From Sulfurovum zhangzhouensis (GTDB lineage Bacteria > Campylobacterota > Campylobacteria > Campylobacterales > Sulfurovaceae): a DNA stretch of 64,000 nt. How positions within the stretch are numbered: position 1 is the stretch's first letter; each line of letters opens with the position of its first letter. The DNA is taken from the NCBI RefSeq assembly GCF_030347965.1, contig NZ_JAQIBD010000002.1, positions 372,001-436,000 on the forward strand, in the 5' to 3' direction. The translations under genes and the position numbers were made by a program. Below are positions 44,918-54,753 of this stretch, one piece after another. The notes below the pieces were generated by a model that searched no databases, was not told the DNA's origin, and saw nothing but the letters and a program-made list of their open reading frames with translations.

Positions 44918-45959
44918 AAAAGAATCTCTCTTTAAGAACTTTTTAGTCTTTTTTTCTCTTTTAGAGATACTATTGATCCTTTTATTTAGTGAACTGTACC
45001 GTACAGAAAAAACCGAGTACCATCAAGACATTCTAAAGACCATGCAAGTATGCAGCTACTCTTTTGAGTGTGAACAGTTTCACTTTGACTTTGTCCCAAA
45101 AGAAGATAATGTACTGAATAAACTCTACGAAAAAGAAGCGCTCTATGCTTTTTTTCATATCCCAAAATCAAAGAAATTCTATGTAAAAATCTCCTATCCT
45201 CTGGATAAACTCTATATGGATATTAAAGAGATACAAAAAGGGCTGTGGATCAAATTTATACTTGCTACCATTTTACTGATGGGAGTAGCTTTATTTTTTA
45301 CTTTTTACAGTCTCAAACCGATCCGTAAAGCATTACGACTCAATGATGAATTTATCAAAGATATCCTACATGATTTTAACACCCCTATCACTTCTATGTT
45401 ATTGAATATCAAAATGTTCAAAGATGAAATAGGCGAAAATCCATTTGTAGAACGTCTCTCCCACAGCATTGACACCCTATTATTGTTACAGAACAACCTC
45501 AAAAGTTTTTTACATAATTCTCCTTCACAAAAGAGCAGTGTTGATGTAGGGAAATTAGCTCAAACCCGTTTAAAGTTCATACAAAACATTTATCCTAAAC
45601 TTACCTATGAATATATTGAACATAATGATCTGGTTAAAACTACGAATCAAGAGCTGCTTACACGTATCTTTGACAACCTTATAAGCAATGCGGCAAAATA
45701 TAATAAACCTCATGGCAAAGTGACCTTGACAGTAAACAAAACTTCCGTTGTCATTGAAGATACAGGTAAAGGTATCCAAGACGTTGAACGAGTTCTCCAA
45801 CGCTATTATAAAGAACAGGACCGCGGTATAGGACTTGGTCTTCCTATCGTTCAAAAACTGACAAGAGAACTTAATATTATACTTCATATTGAAAGTTACG
45901 TAGGTAAAGGGACAAAAGTAATATTGGATTTTAAACATCTACATAAGGGTGAGAAATGA
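44904..45959 (+). CDS. Membrane sensor histidine kinase
   Basis: A 351-residue kinase with two transmembrane helices (FFSLLEILLILLF and FILATILLMGVALFF) flanking a periplasmic loop of about 85 residues that contains two Cys in CSYSFEC. The H-box is HDFNTPIT, and the ATPase domain shows NLISNAAKYNKP, IEDTGKGI and RGIGLGLPIV. I place the start at TTG 44904, with AAAGG eight bases upstream, inside the end of the regulator gene; TTG 44868 is an alternative. No HAMP domain is evident. Its TGA overlaps the next ATG. Confidence 0.9.
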   Translation: MKSYEKESLFKNFLVFFSLLEILLILLFSELYRTEKTEYHQDILKTMQVCSYSFECEQFHFDFVPKEDNVLNKLYEKEALYAFFHIPKSKKFYVKISYPLDKLYMDIKEIQKGLWIKFILATILLMGVALFFTFYSLKPIRKALRLNDEFIKDILHDFNTPITSMLLNIKMFKDEIGENPFVERLSHSIDTLLLLQNNLKSFLHNSPSQKSSVDVGKLAQTRLKFIQNIYPKLTYEYIEHNDLVKTTNQELLTRIFDNLISNAAKYNKPHGKVTLTVNKTSVVIEDTGKGIQDVERVLQRYYKEQDRGIGLGLPIVQKLTRELNIILHIESYVGKGTKVILDFKHLHKGEK

Positions 45960-46489
45960 GACATTTGATTTTATCCCTATTGGGTGCATTTCTGTTCTCG
46001 ACAACCACTCTTAATGCAAATATAGACGACAAAATTGAAGCGATCCAAAAAGCACCGCTACATGAACGTTTTAAACTGATGAATGCTTTTAAAAAAGAGA
46101 TCCTGCACATGCGTGATCAAGAACGTATGACAGCTATAAGCAAATTAAAATCTATTACAAACAGCCAACACTCCCATCAAGTGATCAAAGAGATCAAACA
46201 GGCTTCCGGTGCTAAACCTGCAAAAAAGGAAAGAACTTTTTCTTATATCAAAAAGCGTATGAAGCGTGAAGAGAAAACTGATCACACTATACAAAATGAA
46301 ATAAAAGCAAATATTGAGGCTGATTCGGAAGAGCACATTGAAAATGAAACAGAAGACCATGTAGAAAATGAAGCGGAGGATCACATTGAAAATGAAACAG
46401 AAGATCACATTGAAAATGAAACGGAAGACCATATAGAAGATGAAACCGAAGACCATATTGAGGATGAAAATGAACATGATGATGATTAG
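45956..46489 (+). CDS. Secreted protein with acidic octapeptide repeats
   Basis: A 177-residue protein with a signal peptide (SLLGAFLFSTTTLNA), a basic helical middle and a C-terminal tail of about seven eight-residue repeats of the form (E/D)(E/D)HIENET, encoded by 24-base repeats from about 46320 to 46480, ending in HDDD. The repeats carry a His and four or more acidic residues each, well suited to metal binding. It overlaps the kinase stop by four bases (ATGA) and the following gene by 20 bases, so it belongs to this operon. The family is unknown to me. Confidence 0.72.
   Translation: MRHLILSLLGAFLFSTTTLNANIDDKIEAIQKAPLHERFKLMNAFKKEILHMRDQERMTAISKLKSITNSQHSHQVIKEIKQASGAKPAKKERTFSYIKKRMKREEKTDHTIQNEIKANIEADSEEHIENETEDHVENEAEDHIENETEDHIENETEDHIEDETEDHIEDENEHDDD
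46320..46480 (+). repeat. In-frame 24-base tandem repeats in the acidic protein gene
   Basis: About seven imperfect 24-base units (pattern GAAGAYCAYATWGARRATGAAAC) that stay in frame. Copy number could vary by slippage or recombination. Unit-to-unit differences are mostly synonymous or swap N for D and T for A. Confidence 0.75.
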
Positions 46490-47291
46490 AACTATTTTGA
46501 CAGGATTGATCCTATCTGCTTTTGCTATTGCTCAACCAAACAGTGATCAGGATATGGATGGAGTACCTGATGCTGTAGATCAATGCAGTAATACACCTTT
46601 TTTGGATGAAGTAAATGCAGAAGGCTGTTCCACCAATAAACTGTTTCTTCCAGACGAAGAGGATAATGATGGGTTAGATGTCATTTTAGGATACGGGCTT
46701 AATAATAATGAAGATATTTTGGGGAGAGAAACCCAACATACTACAAATCTACAAATCAGTTATTATCAAAATGACTGGAGTTACTCTATACGATCAGGGT
46801 ACTTTATGGCAAATCAAGAACACGGTACACTTGATACAATCCTCAAGATCAAACGAAAATTCAAGCTTAATGATACATTCAAGCTGGGAATGGGAGTCGG
46901 CATAAAACTGCCTACTTATGACTATGTCGGAAATAAAACCGATTACACATTCTATGGTTCTCTTTCTTATTATCCTATCTCTGATTATTCCATTCTTGCA
47001 GGTGTTAACTATACCTTTATCAATGATATAGAAGAGACTGTGCCGCTACAGGACATCAATGCATATTATATAGGTACCGGACATTTTTTTACGAAAAACT
47101 TATATGCCAGCATCTCCTATAGCTATGCAGACAGTAAATTCACTACGCAACACCCAACAAAAGCTTTAATGGGCATCCTCTTTTATAAGATTGATCAAAA
47201 ATGGTATACCACATTATCCTATAGACACGAAATTGATGATGATGATTTACACAATGCCTTTAATATCAAACTTGGATACAGTATCTGGTAA
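46470..47291 (+). CDS. Outer-membrane beta-barrel protein with one TSP3 repeat
   Basis: A 273-residue protein with a signal peptide ending near FAIAQ, a short calcium-binding segment DQDMDGVPDAVDQC and then alternating beta strands ending in an aromatic residue (NIKLGYSIW), the hallmark of an outer-membrane barrel; DUF3187-like in my judgement. The start is set at ATG 46470, six bases after GAGG. The upstream cytochrome also carries TSP3 repeats, suggesting a shared calcium-dependent surface complex. Last gene of the unit, ending eight bases from the convergent ruvA. Confidence 0.78.
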   Translation: MNMMMIRTILTGLILSAFAIAQPNSDQDMDGVPDAVDQCSNTPFLDEVNAEGCSTNKLFLPDEEDNDGLDVILGYGLNNNEDILGRETQHTTNLQISYYQNDWSYSIRSGYFMANQEHGTLDTILKIKRKFKLNDTFKLGMGVGIKLPTYDYVGNKTDYTFYGSLSYYPISDYSILAGVNYTFINDIEETVPLQDINAYYIGTGHFFTKNLYASISYSYADSKFTTQHPTKALMGILFYKIDQKWYTTLSYRHEIDDDDLHNAFNIKLGYSIW

Positions 47292-47299
47292 ATCTATAC

Positions 47300-47857
47300 C
47301 TAAAGACGTTGTAACTTTTTAAGTCCCTCTTTGACAAGGGTACTTGTGTCACCGCTACAGCCTGAAAGGGCTTTTTGAATCGCATCTTTTTTGAAACCAA
47401 GGCTCTCAAGAGCCATGATCGCCTCTACCATGGCACTGTTTCCACTACTTTCTCCCTCTCCATCCACGATAAAGTCTGCCAATTCGACCAAAATACGGCT
47501 CGCTGCCTTTGGTCCGATACCCGGTACTCTCTTAAGAAGTCCTACATCTTTGGAACTCACTACCCTCGCAAAGGTTTCAGGAGTAAAAGTCGAACAGATA
47601 GCAAGCCCTACTTTCGGCCCTACACCATTGATCTTCAGTACAGTATCAAACATCTTCTTCTCATTCATATCCATAAAACCGAATAAAAGATGTGCGTCTT
47701 CACGTATGATCTGTGTAGTAAAGAGCTTTACTCTTTTATCTTGAATAGCATTAGAAGTATTTAGTGAGATCATCACTTCATAGATCAATCCGTTAACATT
47801 GATATGTACAAAGGTCGGATCTTTACGCTCTATAGTTCCTTCAATTCCTACGATCAT
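47300..47857 (-). CDS. ruvA: Holliday junction branch migration protein RuvA
   Basis: A 185-residue protein with the OB-fold start [12 protein letters not shown], two helix-hairpin-helix motifs ([12 protein letters not shown] and [12 protein letters not shown]) and a small C-terminal RuvB-binding domain. It is slightly shorter than Escherichia coli RuvA (203). It binds four-way junctions and recruits RuvB. Transcribed alone on the minus strand. Confidence 0.96.
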   Translation of the reverse strand: MIVGIEGTIERKDPTFVHINVNGLIYEVMISLNTSNAIQDKRVKLFTTQIIREDAHLLFGFMDMNEKKMFDTVLKINGVGPKVGLAICSTFTPETFARVVSSKDVGLLKRVPGIGPKAASRILVELADFIVDGEGESSGNSAMVEAIMALESLGFKKDAIQKALSGCSGDTSTLVKEGLKKLQRL

Positions 47858-48011
47858 CTTCTACCTTTTTCTTTTCTTTATCACAGTATAACAATACTTC
47901 TTTAGTGAAATAATAAATATGTCATATTGTCATATTTTAAAACACCTAGATCTCCTCTTACACACGGTTTACACACTTTAACTTTACCATTACAGCAAAA
48001 AGGCAACTCTA

Positions 48012-48365
48012 ATGAATAACTTTCTGGTAAAAATAATCTTAATGGCTTTATTGATACAAACGATTCATGGAGCAGAAAAGTACGATGACAAAACATTTCG
48101 GGTGATTACTAAACTATGCGGGAAGTGTCATGGTACTCCATTTTACTTTGCAGTACAGAAAGACGAAGATAGCTGGATGGAATACTTTGAAGACGATCAG
48201 ACATTGATTGATGTACATAAAAAAGATCCTCAGGCCCTAAAAAATGTTCAAAGTAAACGGTTTAAATACTTTAGAAAAGACATTTTAAAATTTTTCTTAG
48301 ATAATTCACAATATTCAGGTGCGGTACATGGGTGTGATGCCAATTTTTGCGGTGCTCACCACTAA
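48012..48365 (+). CDS. Small periplasmic cytochrome c-like protein
   Basis: A 117-residue protein with a signal peptide (LVKIILMALLIQTIHGAE) and one CGKCH haem motif near residue 37. The C-terminal part has a Cys-containing end (HGCDANFCGAHH) that could bind a metal or form a disulfide. It is probably a monohaem cytochrome; the axial Met is not obvious. Transcribed alone, ahead of a 216-base gap. Confidence 0.72.
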   Translation: MNNFLVKIILMALLIQTIHGAEKYDDKTFRVITKLCGKCHGTPFYFAVQKDEDSWMEYFEDDQTLIDVHKKDPQALKNVQSKRFKYFRKDILKFFLDNSQYSGAVHGCDANFCGAHH

Positions 48366-48581
48366 GTATTTGATCTTGAAAATAAAGTAGTAGTTAAATT
48401 CCGATATCTGAAAGATCAATTAAACCTATAGTATCTTTCAGCACGGTTCCTATGCTCTAAGAAATATTGTTTTGTAAGTGATAATGAGTGGGAATTATTT
48501 CACTATACTTATCAAATAAAAAATTATTTATTATTGTAATTTCATTATAATTTATAAATTTTCCTCTAAAAAAGGGTCTAT
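48366..48581. other. Gene-free stretch of 216 bases
   Basis: No open frame is convincing. It contains an inverted repeat (CTGAAAGAT around 48405 with ATCTTTCAG around 48430) without a T-run, and AT-rich DNA with a TTATAATTTATAAAT region that probably holds the promoter of the following transporter gene. Confidence 0.4.
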
Positions 48582-49538
48582 ATGCAACTCTTCATAGTTC
48601 TATTGGGCGCGACACTTGGATTTATATACAGCTATAATACTGATGGTTTTATCTTTAGCTCCAATATCTGCCTATTTGCAGGATTAACCATGATCATGCC
48701 TTCTTTATTTAAAGTAAGACTCTCAGATGTGAAATTGGTATGGGAATATCGTATCACTATCATAAAAAGCCTTTTTCTCAATTTCGTTCTACTCCCTGTT
48801 TTTGCTGTGATCATCGGATTGATCACAAGAGATTACGGTATTGCAGCAGGAATTTTTCTCCTCTCGGTACTGAGCGGCGGCGGCATGGTGATGTACTGGA
48901 TCAAAAAATCAGGTGGAGACACTTCATTGGGATTTATCATCCTTTTTATTAACCTGCTTTTGGTATCGCTTTCTTTCCTGATGCTGCACCTTTTCGGTAT
49001 CTATACAGAAAGCTACTTTTCGACCTTGTACACAGAGGATGCAAACAATATGAGCAGTTATGCAAGGCTGGTCGTAATGCTGCTCATCGTTATCCCTTTC
49101 GTTACAAGCAGGGTCATTATTTTGATCAAGCCTCTAGCGGCTTTTATCGAAACATACCGAACTTATATCAGCAACGCAAGCATCTTTGTTATTTTGTTTT
49201 ATCTCTTTGGATTGCAAAGCACGCAAAGCCTTGTCGATATCTTTGATCTGGAGCCTGAACTTGCTGCCATATCTCTTGTTGCCGTGATTGTTTTTTATTT
49301 GCTTGATCTGTTGGCTGCACGTTTTATGTTCAACCTTGATTCACCTCAAGAAAAAGCGGCATTCTGGCATAGCGCTACACGTTACATTACGTTAGCATTG
49401 GTCCTCTCCACCTTTTCGATGAAAGCTTTCGGTGTTTCCATGCTTTTGCCGATCATGTTTGCCTACCTTATACAGATACCCTTTGCCATTTTGCTTGATA
49501 AAAAGCTGGAACAAAATGATAAACAACTACAAGTTTAG
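48582..49538 (+). CDS. BASS-like membrane transporter
   Basis: A 318-residue membrane protein with about nine to ten hydrophobic helices. The layout and the segments SLFLNFVLLPVFAVIIGL, AAGIFLLSVLSGGGMVMYW and the late FWHSATRYITLALVLSTF resemble the bile acid:sodium symporter/ACR3 fold. The substrate is unknown; arsenite, pantothenate or organic anions are possibilities in the family. It does not carry the Cys that is typical of ACR3. Transcribed alone. Confidence 0.75.
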   Translation: MQLFIVLLGATLGFIYSYNTDGFIFSSNICLFAGLTMIMPSLFKVRLSDVKLVWEYRITIIKSLFLNFVLLPVFAVIIGLITRDYGIAAGIFLLSVLSGGGMVMYWIKKSGGDTSLGFIILFINLLLVSLSFLMLHLFGIYTESYFSTLYTEDANNMSSYARLVVMLLIVIPFVTSRVIILIKPLAAFIETYRTYISNASIFVILFYLFGLQSTQSLVDIFDLEPELAAISLVAVIVFYLLDLLAARFMFNLDSPQEKAAFWHSATRYITLALVLSTFSMKAFGVSMLLPIMFAYLIQIPFAILLDKKLEQNDKQLQV

Positions 49539-49617
49539 ATGAAGATAGTGAAAACATAACTATCTGACTCAAACCAACATTTCGCTAAAATATCCTATCT
49601 CAATAACAAAGAACACT

Positions 49618-51024
49618 ATGCGTTTAAAATCCATTTTTACCAACAGCTTTGGTATTCTATTTTCACGTATCACCGGTCTGGGACGTGATGTCCTGATGGC
49701 ATCCGCACTTGGAGCATCCGTCTGGAGCGACATGTTTTTTGTGGCTTTCAAACTGCCAAACCTTTTTCGCCGTATCTTTGCAGAAGGAGCCTTCACACAG
49801 GCTTTTATGCCCTCTTTTGTCGCTAGCAGACAAAAAGGAGTATTTGCTACCGCGATCTTCTTGCGCTTTTTACTTTTTTTAACCTCTATCTCTTTATTGA
49901 TCACCCTATTCCCTGAACCGATCACCAAAGCACTTGCATGGGGTTGGGATTGGGAGCAGATAGGCCTTACTGCTCCGTTGACAGCGATCAACTTCTGGTA
50001 CCTTGACCTGATCTTTATTGTCACGTTCCTTGCTACACTTTTACAGTACAAAGAACACTTTGCGACTACAGCGATGTCCACTGCCCTGCTTAATATTGCG
50101 ATGATCATCGCACTTTTGATCTATATGAAAGAAGATCCCAAAAGCGTAGCTTACGCTCTGAGCTTTGCAGTGGTTGCAGGCGGGATATTGCAGGTTGTAT
50201 CCCATCTTATTACTATCAAACAATTTAATCTTCAGCGCATTTTACTGGGTGGATGGAAATACCGTAAGATTAAAAATATAGAAGAAGAAAAAAACAGTTT
50301 TAATAAACTTTTTCTCCCGGCAATTTGGGGAAATTCTACTCCACAGATCTCTGCCTTTGTGGATACGATACTTGCTACCTTCCTTATCTCCGGGTCAGTT
50401 TCTTATCTTTTTTATGCCAATCGTGTCTTCCAGCTTCCTTTGGCAGTTATCGCTATCGCGACTGCGACTGCACTATTCCCGGCGATCTCCAAGGCGATCA
50501 AAAACCATCAGGAAGATAAAGCCTATGCCAATCTTGATAAAGCTTTTTGGCTGCTGGCATTTCTTCTCAGTTTATCTACGTTGGGAGGCATACTGCTTGC
50601 TGAACCGATCGTTTGGCTGCTTTTTGAGAGAGGAAAGTTCACCCAGGTTCAGACACTCGAAACTGTCAGTGTACTGCAAATGTATATGATAGGACTTTTA
50701 CCGTTTGGTCTTGCTAAACTTTTTTCTTTGTTCTTATATGCTTCATACAAACATCTTAAAGCGGCAAAGATCTCACTCTACTCTCTGATAACTTCCATCA
50801 CCGGTTCTTTGATACTGATGCAATTTATGGGGGCTTCTGGTCTGGCACTGGCTGGAAGTATCGGAGGTTGGGTACTATTTATCCTTACTGTCAAAGAAGT
50901 AGGATTTGATCGCTTTTTTGCAATTTTATGGTCAAAAAAACTGATCTATCTTCTAGTAATATCCGTTCTCTTGACTCTATTGCTCATATACATCAACATA
51001 TGGCTTACCGGGCTCATTAGATAA
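49618..51024 (+). CDS. murJ: Lipid II flippase MurJ
   Basis: A 468-residue MOP-superfamily protein with about 14 helices. The start has ILFSRITGLGRDVLMASALG, followed by FFVAFKLPNLFRRIFAEGAF, the hallmark of MurJ/MviN. It moves lipid II across the inner membrane for peptidoglycan synthesis. It begins the conserved plus-strand housekeeping run murJ-cysS-msbA. Confidence 0.95.
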   Translation: MRLKSIFTNSFGILFSRITGLGRDVLMASALGASVWSDMFFVAFKLPNLFRRIFAEGAFTQAFMPSFVASRQKGVFATAIFLRFLLFLTSISLLITLFPEPITKALAWGWDWEQIGLTAPLTAINFWYLDLIFIVTFLATLLQYKEHFATTAMSTALLNIAMIIALLIYMKEDPKSVAYALSFAVVAGGILQVVSHLITIKQFNLQRILLGGWKYRKIKNIEEEKNSFNKLFLPAIWGNSTPQISAFVDTILATFLISGSVSYLFYANRVFQLPLAVIAIATATALFPAISKAIKNHQEDKAYANLDKAFWLLAFLLSLSTLGGILLAEPIVWLLFERGKFTQVQTLETVSVLQMYMIGLLPFGLAKLFSLFLYASYKHLKAAKISLYSLITSITGSLILMQFMGASGLALAGSIGGWVLFILTVKEVGFDRFFAILWSKKLIYLLVISVLLTLLLIYINIWLTGLIR

Positions 51025-51030
51025 ATTGGA

Positions 51031-51036
51031 TATAAT
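51031..51036 (+). promoter_or_regulatory. Putative -10 box for cysS
   Basis: TATAAT in the 49-base gap between murJ and cysS, preceded by TTGGA, about 38 bases ahead of the start codon. Position and sequence suit a Campylobacterota sigma-70 promoter. Confidence 0.45.
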
Positions 51037-51073
51037 CGCAGTATTATAAATTTGATTGAAGGTATCCTACTCT

Positions 51074-52483
51074 ATGCAGATCTACGACAGCGTACAAAAA
51101 ACCAAAGTCCCTTTTGAACCTATCAAAAAAGGTGAAGCCAGTATCTATGTATGCGGGCCTACAGTGTACGATGATGCACACTTGGGACATGCACGCAGCG
51201 CTTTGGCATTTGACCTCTTGACACGTACGCTTAAGACCTTGAGGTATAAAGTCACTATGGGTAAGAACTTCACAGATATCGATGATAAGATCATCAAAAA
51301 AGTAGAAGAGACCGGTAAAAGTCTTGAAGAGATCACTACCCTTTATATCGACCGCTATCTTGAAGAGATGGATACACTTGGTGTTGCGCGGGCAGATATA
51401 GAGCCTAAAGCAACAGAGTCACTTGAAGCCATCGAGCAGATGATACAAAAACTGATAGACAAGGATATTGCTTATGTCATCAGCAACGGTGATGTCTATT
51501 TTGATACAAGCAAAGATGCCAACTACGGCAATATATCACATCAAGTAGGTGATGACGAAGAGAACCAAAGCCGTATAGAACATACCTCTGAAAAAAGAAA
51601 TCCTAAAGACTTTGCCTTGTGGAAAGCGTGTAAGGGCGAAGAGGATATCTGTTTTGATACCACATTTTCCAAAGGTCGTCCGGGATGGCATATCGAATGT
51701 TCTGCAATGATCGAAAAACATTTTGCACACGATCATGGCACAGATGAATACTCTATCGACATCCATGGTGGTGGAGCGGACCTGCTTTTTCCTCACCATG
51801 AGAATGAAGCTGCTCAGAGCCGCTGTGCTACCGGGCATGAACTTGCAAAGTACTGGATGCACAACGGTTTTGTGCAGATAGACGGGGAGAAAATGAGCAA
51901 AAGTCTGGGGAACAGCTTCTTTTTAAAAGATGCACTCAGTGCCTATGACGGAGAGATACTGCGTTATTACCTTAACTCCGTGCACTACCGCAACAACTTC
52001 AATTTTAATGAAGAGGACCTTCTCATCGCAAAAAAGAGACTGGATAAGCTCTACAGACTCAAAAAACGTGTTGTTCCTGGAAAAGGCTCAGCAGTAAATA
52101 AAGAGTTCAAAAAAGCATTGCTTGATGCAATGAGCGATGACCTCAATATCTCTATAGCACTTGCCGTAATCGATGAGATGGTTGCAAAAGCCAATGAACA
52201 ACTCGACAACAATCCAAAAGACAAAGCTCTGAAAAAAGAGACTATTGCCAATATCGAATTTATCGAAGCCCTTCTTGGATTTGGGGGGAAAGAGCCCTAT
52301 GCCTACTTCCAGATCGGTATTGATAAAGCACTTAAAACAAAGATAGAAGCGTTGATAGAGCAGCGAAGTGAAGCGAAAAAAGCAAAAGACTTCGAACGCT
52401 CAGATACTATTCGTGATGAACTTACCGCATTGGGTATTGCTATCATGGATACACCTGATGGCACAGTATGGGAAAAGGCCTAA
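51074..52483 (+). CDS. cysS: Cysteinyl-tRNA synthetase
   Basis: A 469-residue class I synthetase. The HIGH-type motif is in DDAHLGHARSALAFD, the KMSKS motif in GEKMSKSLGNS, and the zinc ligands in CGPTVYD, HIECSAM and HHENEAAQS. I start at ATG 51074, which gives the usual MQIYDSVQ N-terminus; an upstream TTG at 51056 would add six residues. The stop is immediately followed by the msbA start. Confidence 0.97.
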   Translation: MQIYDSVQKTKVPFEPIKKGEASIYVCGPTVYDDAHLGHARSALAFDLLTRTLKTLRYKVTMGKNFTDIDDKIIKKVEETGKSLEEITTLYIDRYLEEMDTLGVARADIEPKATESLEAIEQMIQKLIDKDIAYVISNGDVYFDTSKDANYGNISHQVGDDEENQSRIEHTSEKRNPKDFALWKACKGEEDICFDTTFSKGRPGWHIECSAMIEKHFAHDHGTDEYSIDIHGGGADLLFPHHENEAAQSRCATGHELAKYWMHNGFVQIDGEKMSKSLGNSFFLKDALSAYDGEILRYYLNSVHYRNNFNFNEEDLLIAKKRLDKLYRLKKRVVPGKGSAVNKEFKKALLDAMSDDLNISIALAVIDEMVAKANEQLDNNPKDKALKKETIANIEFIEALLGFGGKEPYAYFQIGIDKALKTKIEALIEQRSEAKKAKDFERSDTIRDELTALGIAIMDTPDGTVWEKA

Positions 52484-54187
52484 ATGAAAGAGCTACTCAA
52501 ACAGTATCTTCCTTATCTTTCAGGGTATAAAAGAGAGTTCTTTTTTGCAATACTTGGTATGATCGCTGTAGCCGTCGGTACAGCAGGAACCGCACAGCTT
52601 ATCAAACCTGTACTCGATGATGTCTTCATCAATAAAGATACTTACATGCTGGCACTCATGCCTTTCTTGCTTTTTGGTGTCTTTACGCTCAAGGGGGTTG
52701 GAAGCTACATACAGACTTACTATACCTCCTACATCGGTCAAGATGTGGTAAGAAAGCTCAGAGATAACCTCGTTTCGCACCTTACTCATCTTGATATGTC
52801 CTTTTTTAAACAGATACACAGCGGGGAAATACTCTCACGTACTACCAATGACATCAGCCGTATTCAGGCTGTCGTAGCCAATATCATTCCTGACCTTATC
52901 AGAGAAATACTGACCATTATCGCACTCACAGGATATGTGATCTATGAGAGTCCCAAATTGGCACTTTACTTTCTTATTATTATGCCTTTGGCGATCTTTC
53001 CTTTAAGTAAACTCGCAAAAAAAATGCGAAGATACTCTAAATCCTCTCAAGAGAGTACTGCCGATATGACCTCAAGACTTGGAGAGATACTTTCCAATAT
53101 CGAAGTGATCAAGTCCAATTCAACACAAAAGTATGAACAGAAACGTTTTGAGGCCCAAAACCAAAATGTCTTTAAATACATTATGAAACAGATCAAAACC
53201 AATGCCCTTACCTCACCGGTAATGGAGATACTCGGTTCCGTTGCGATCGGGATCGTGATCTTTATAGGAGGTACGGAAGTGATAGAGGGAAGGATGAGTG
53301 TCGGGTCTTTTTTTGCATTTGCCGCAGCACTCTTTATGCTCTATGATCCAATCAAACGCCTTTCAAAACTTTATAACAGGGCGCAAGATGCCATCACTGC
53401 CAATATCCGTATGAATGAACTGCTTGATACACAGCCGACAATTACATCAGGTCAAACTATACTCACGGATACAGTGCAAAATATCTCGTTAAAAGATGTC
53501 TCACTGAACTATGATAATACACCTGCATTGAAACATATCTCTTTTGATGTGCAAAGAGGAGAGTCGATCGCTCTGGTAGGGGATAGCGGTGCAGGGAAAA
53601 GTTCTCTTGTCAACTTACTGGTACGTTTCTATGATCCTAGCAGCGGTAATATCCTTATTAACACCAGAGACTATAGAGATTTCACACTTGAGTCACTGCA
53701 TCATAAGATCGCCTATGTGACACAACGTATCTATATATTCAATGATTCTGTCGCAGCCAATGTTGCTTATGGCGAAGAGATCGATGAACAACGTGTTGTT
53801 GAGGCCTTGGATAAAGCATTTGCAATGGAGTTTGTTGATAAACTGGAGAGTGGTATCCATACACAGCTTTCTGAAGGCGGAGGCAATCTTTCAGGTGGTC
53901 AAAGACAGCGTATTGCCCTCGCCCGGGCACTTTACAAAAACCCGGATATTCTGATACTTGATGAAGCAACATCTGCACTGGATAATAAAAGTGAAGCACT
54001 GATACAGCAGGCACTTACGAAGCTAAAGCCTGAAATGATCACGTTTACCGTTGCACACAGACTAAGCACTGTCGAAGATGCAGACAAAATTCTAGTCTTT
54101 GAAAATGGAAAGATTATTTGCAGTGATACACATGACAATCTGCTAAACAACTGTCAGGTGTACCAGCGCCTCGCAAGTAAGTTATAA
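52484..54187 (+). CDS. msbA: Lipid A export ABC transporter MsbA
   Basis: A 567-residue half-transporter with six N-terminal helices fused to an ATPase. Walker A is GDSGAGKSS, the signature motif is LSGGQRQRIALARA, and Walker B is ILILDEATSALD. The substrate is probably the lipid A core, inferred from family and synteny. The ATG directly follows the cysS stop, so the two are coupled. Confidence 0.9.
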   Translation: MKELLKQYLPYLSGYKREFFFAILGMIAVAVGTAGTAQLIKPVLDDVFINKDTYMLALMPFLLFGVFTLKGVGSYIQTYYTSYIGQDVVRKLRDNLVSHLTHLDMSFFKQIHSGEILSRTTNDISRIQAVVANIIPDLIREILTIIALTGYVIYESPKLALYFLIIMPLAIFPLSKLAKKMRRYSKSSQESTADMTSRLGEILSNIEVIKSNSTQKYEQKRFEAQNQNVFKYIMKQIKTNALTSPVMEILGSVAIGIVIFIGGTEVIEGRMSVGSFFAFAAALFMLYDPIKRLSKLYNRAQDAITANIRMNELLDTQPTITSGQTILTDTVQNISLKDVSLNYDNTPALKHISFDVQRGESIALVGDSGAGKSSLVNLLVRFYDPSSGNILINTRDYRDFTLESLHHKIAYVTQRIYIFNDSVAANVAYGEEIDEQRVVEALDKAFAMEFVDKLESGIHTQLSEGGGNLSGGQRQRIALARALYKNPDILILDEATSALDNKSEALIQQALTKLKPEMITFTVAHRLSTVEDADKILVFENGKIICSDTHDNLLNNCQVYQRLASKL

Positions 54188-54232
54188 CGCTACAGATGGT
54201 ATAATCTGACCTAATCCATACAAAGGTCCGTG

Positions 54233-54739
54233 ATGATTAGAATGTTCTTTACCCTCATGCTTTTCTTCAGTCTTGCAGATGCACAATTCCAAAAGAACTT
54301 TCCCTTTGTCGGTCTCTTCATTTCAACAGAAACTGTCAACATTAACAATGATGACCCGACACACAAATCCGGTGTAGGCATCAGATACGGGCAGCAGTCA
54401 CAAGAATGGAGAACGACTTTTGCCCTGGATTATCACAAGAAAAGCTATAGCAGTTTTTCTGTAGAGATTGATAAAATTCTGCTTGATGAGATGTTTGGGA
54501 CACCAAAGCTCAGACCTTATCTTGGCGGGACAGCCGGCTACCTGAAGTATGATAAGGATGCTCTTAACGAAATTCCGGAAGAAAGCAACGGCTTTTACTA
54601 TGGAGGGAATTTTGGATTTATCATCTATGCAACCGATAATATCGATGTTGATCTAGGATATCACTACTTTAAAGTGCAAAATCTAGATTTTCTGGATGAT
54701 CTTCACGGCCTAACATTGGCTATCCACTACTTTTTTTAA
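54233..54739 (+). CDS. Small outer-membrane beta-barrel protein
   Basis: A 168-residue protein with a signal peptide (MFFTLMLFFSLADA) and alternating amphipathic strands, ending in the aromatic pair LAIHYFF, as expected for an eight-strand outer-membrane barrel. The start is ATG 54233, with AAAGG six bases upstream; a GTG three bases earlier is less well spaced. A TATAATC box just before it suggests its own promoter. Function unknown. Confidence 0.78.
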   Translation: MIRMFFTLMLFFSLADAQFQKNFPFVGLFISTETVNINNDDPTHKSGVGIRYGQQSQEWRTTFALDYHKKSYSSFSVEIDKILLDEMFGTPKLRPYLGGTAGYLKYDKDALNEIPEESNGFYYGGNFGFIIYATDNIDVDLGYHYFKVQNLDFLDDLHGLTLAIHYFF

Positions 54740-54753
54740 TCACGGAGTAAACA

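Noticed and set aside
46320-46480. CRISPR-like array
   Set aside because: The 24-base repeats are contiguous, in frame and coding, with no spacers.
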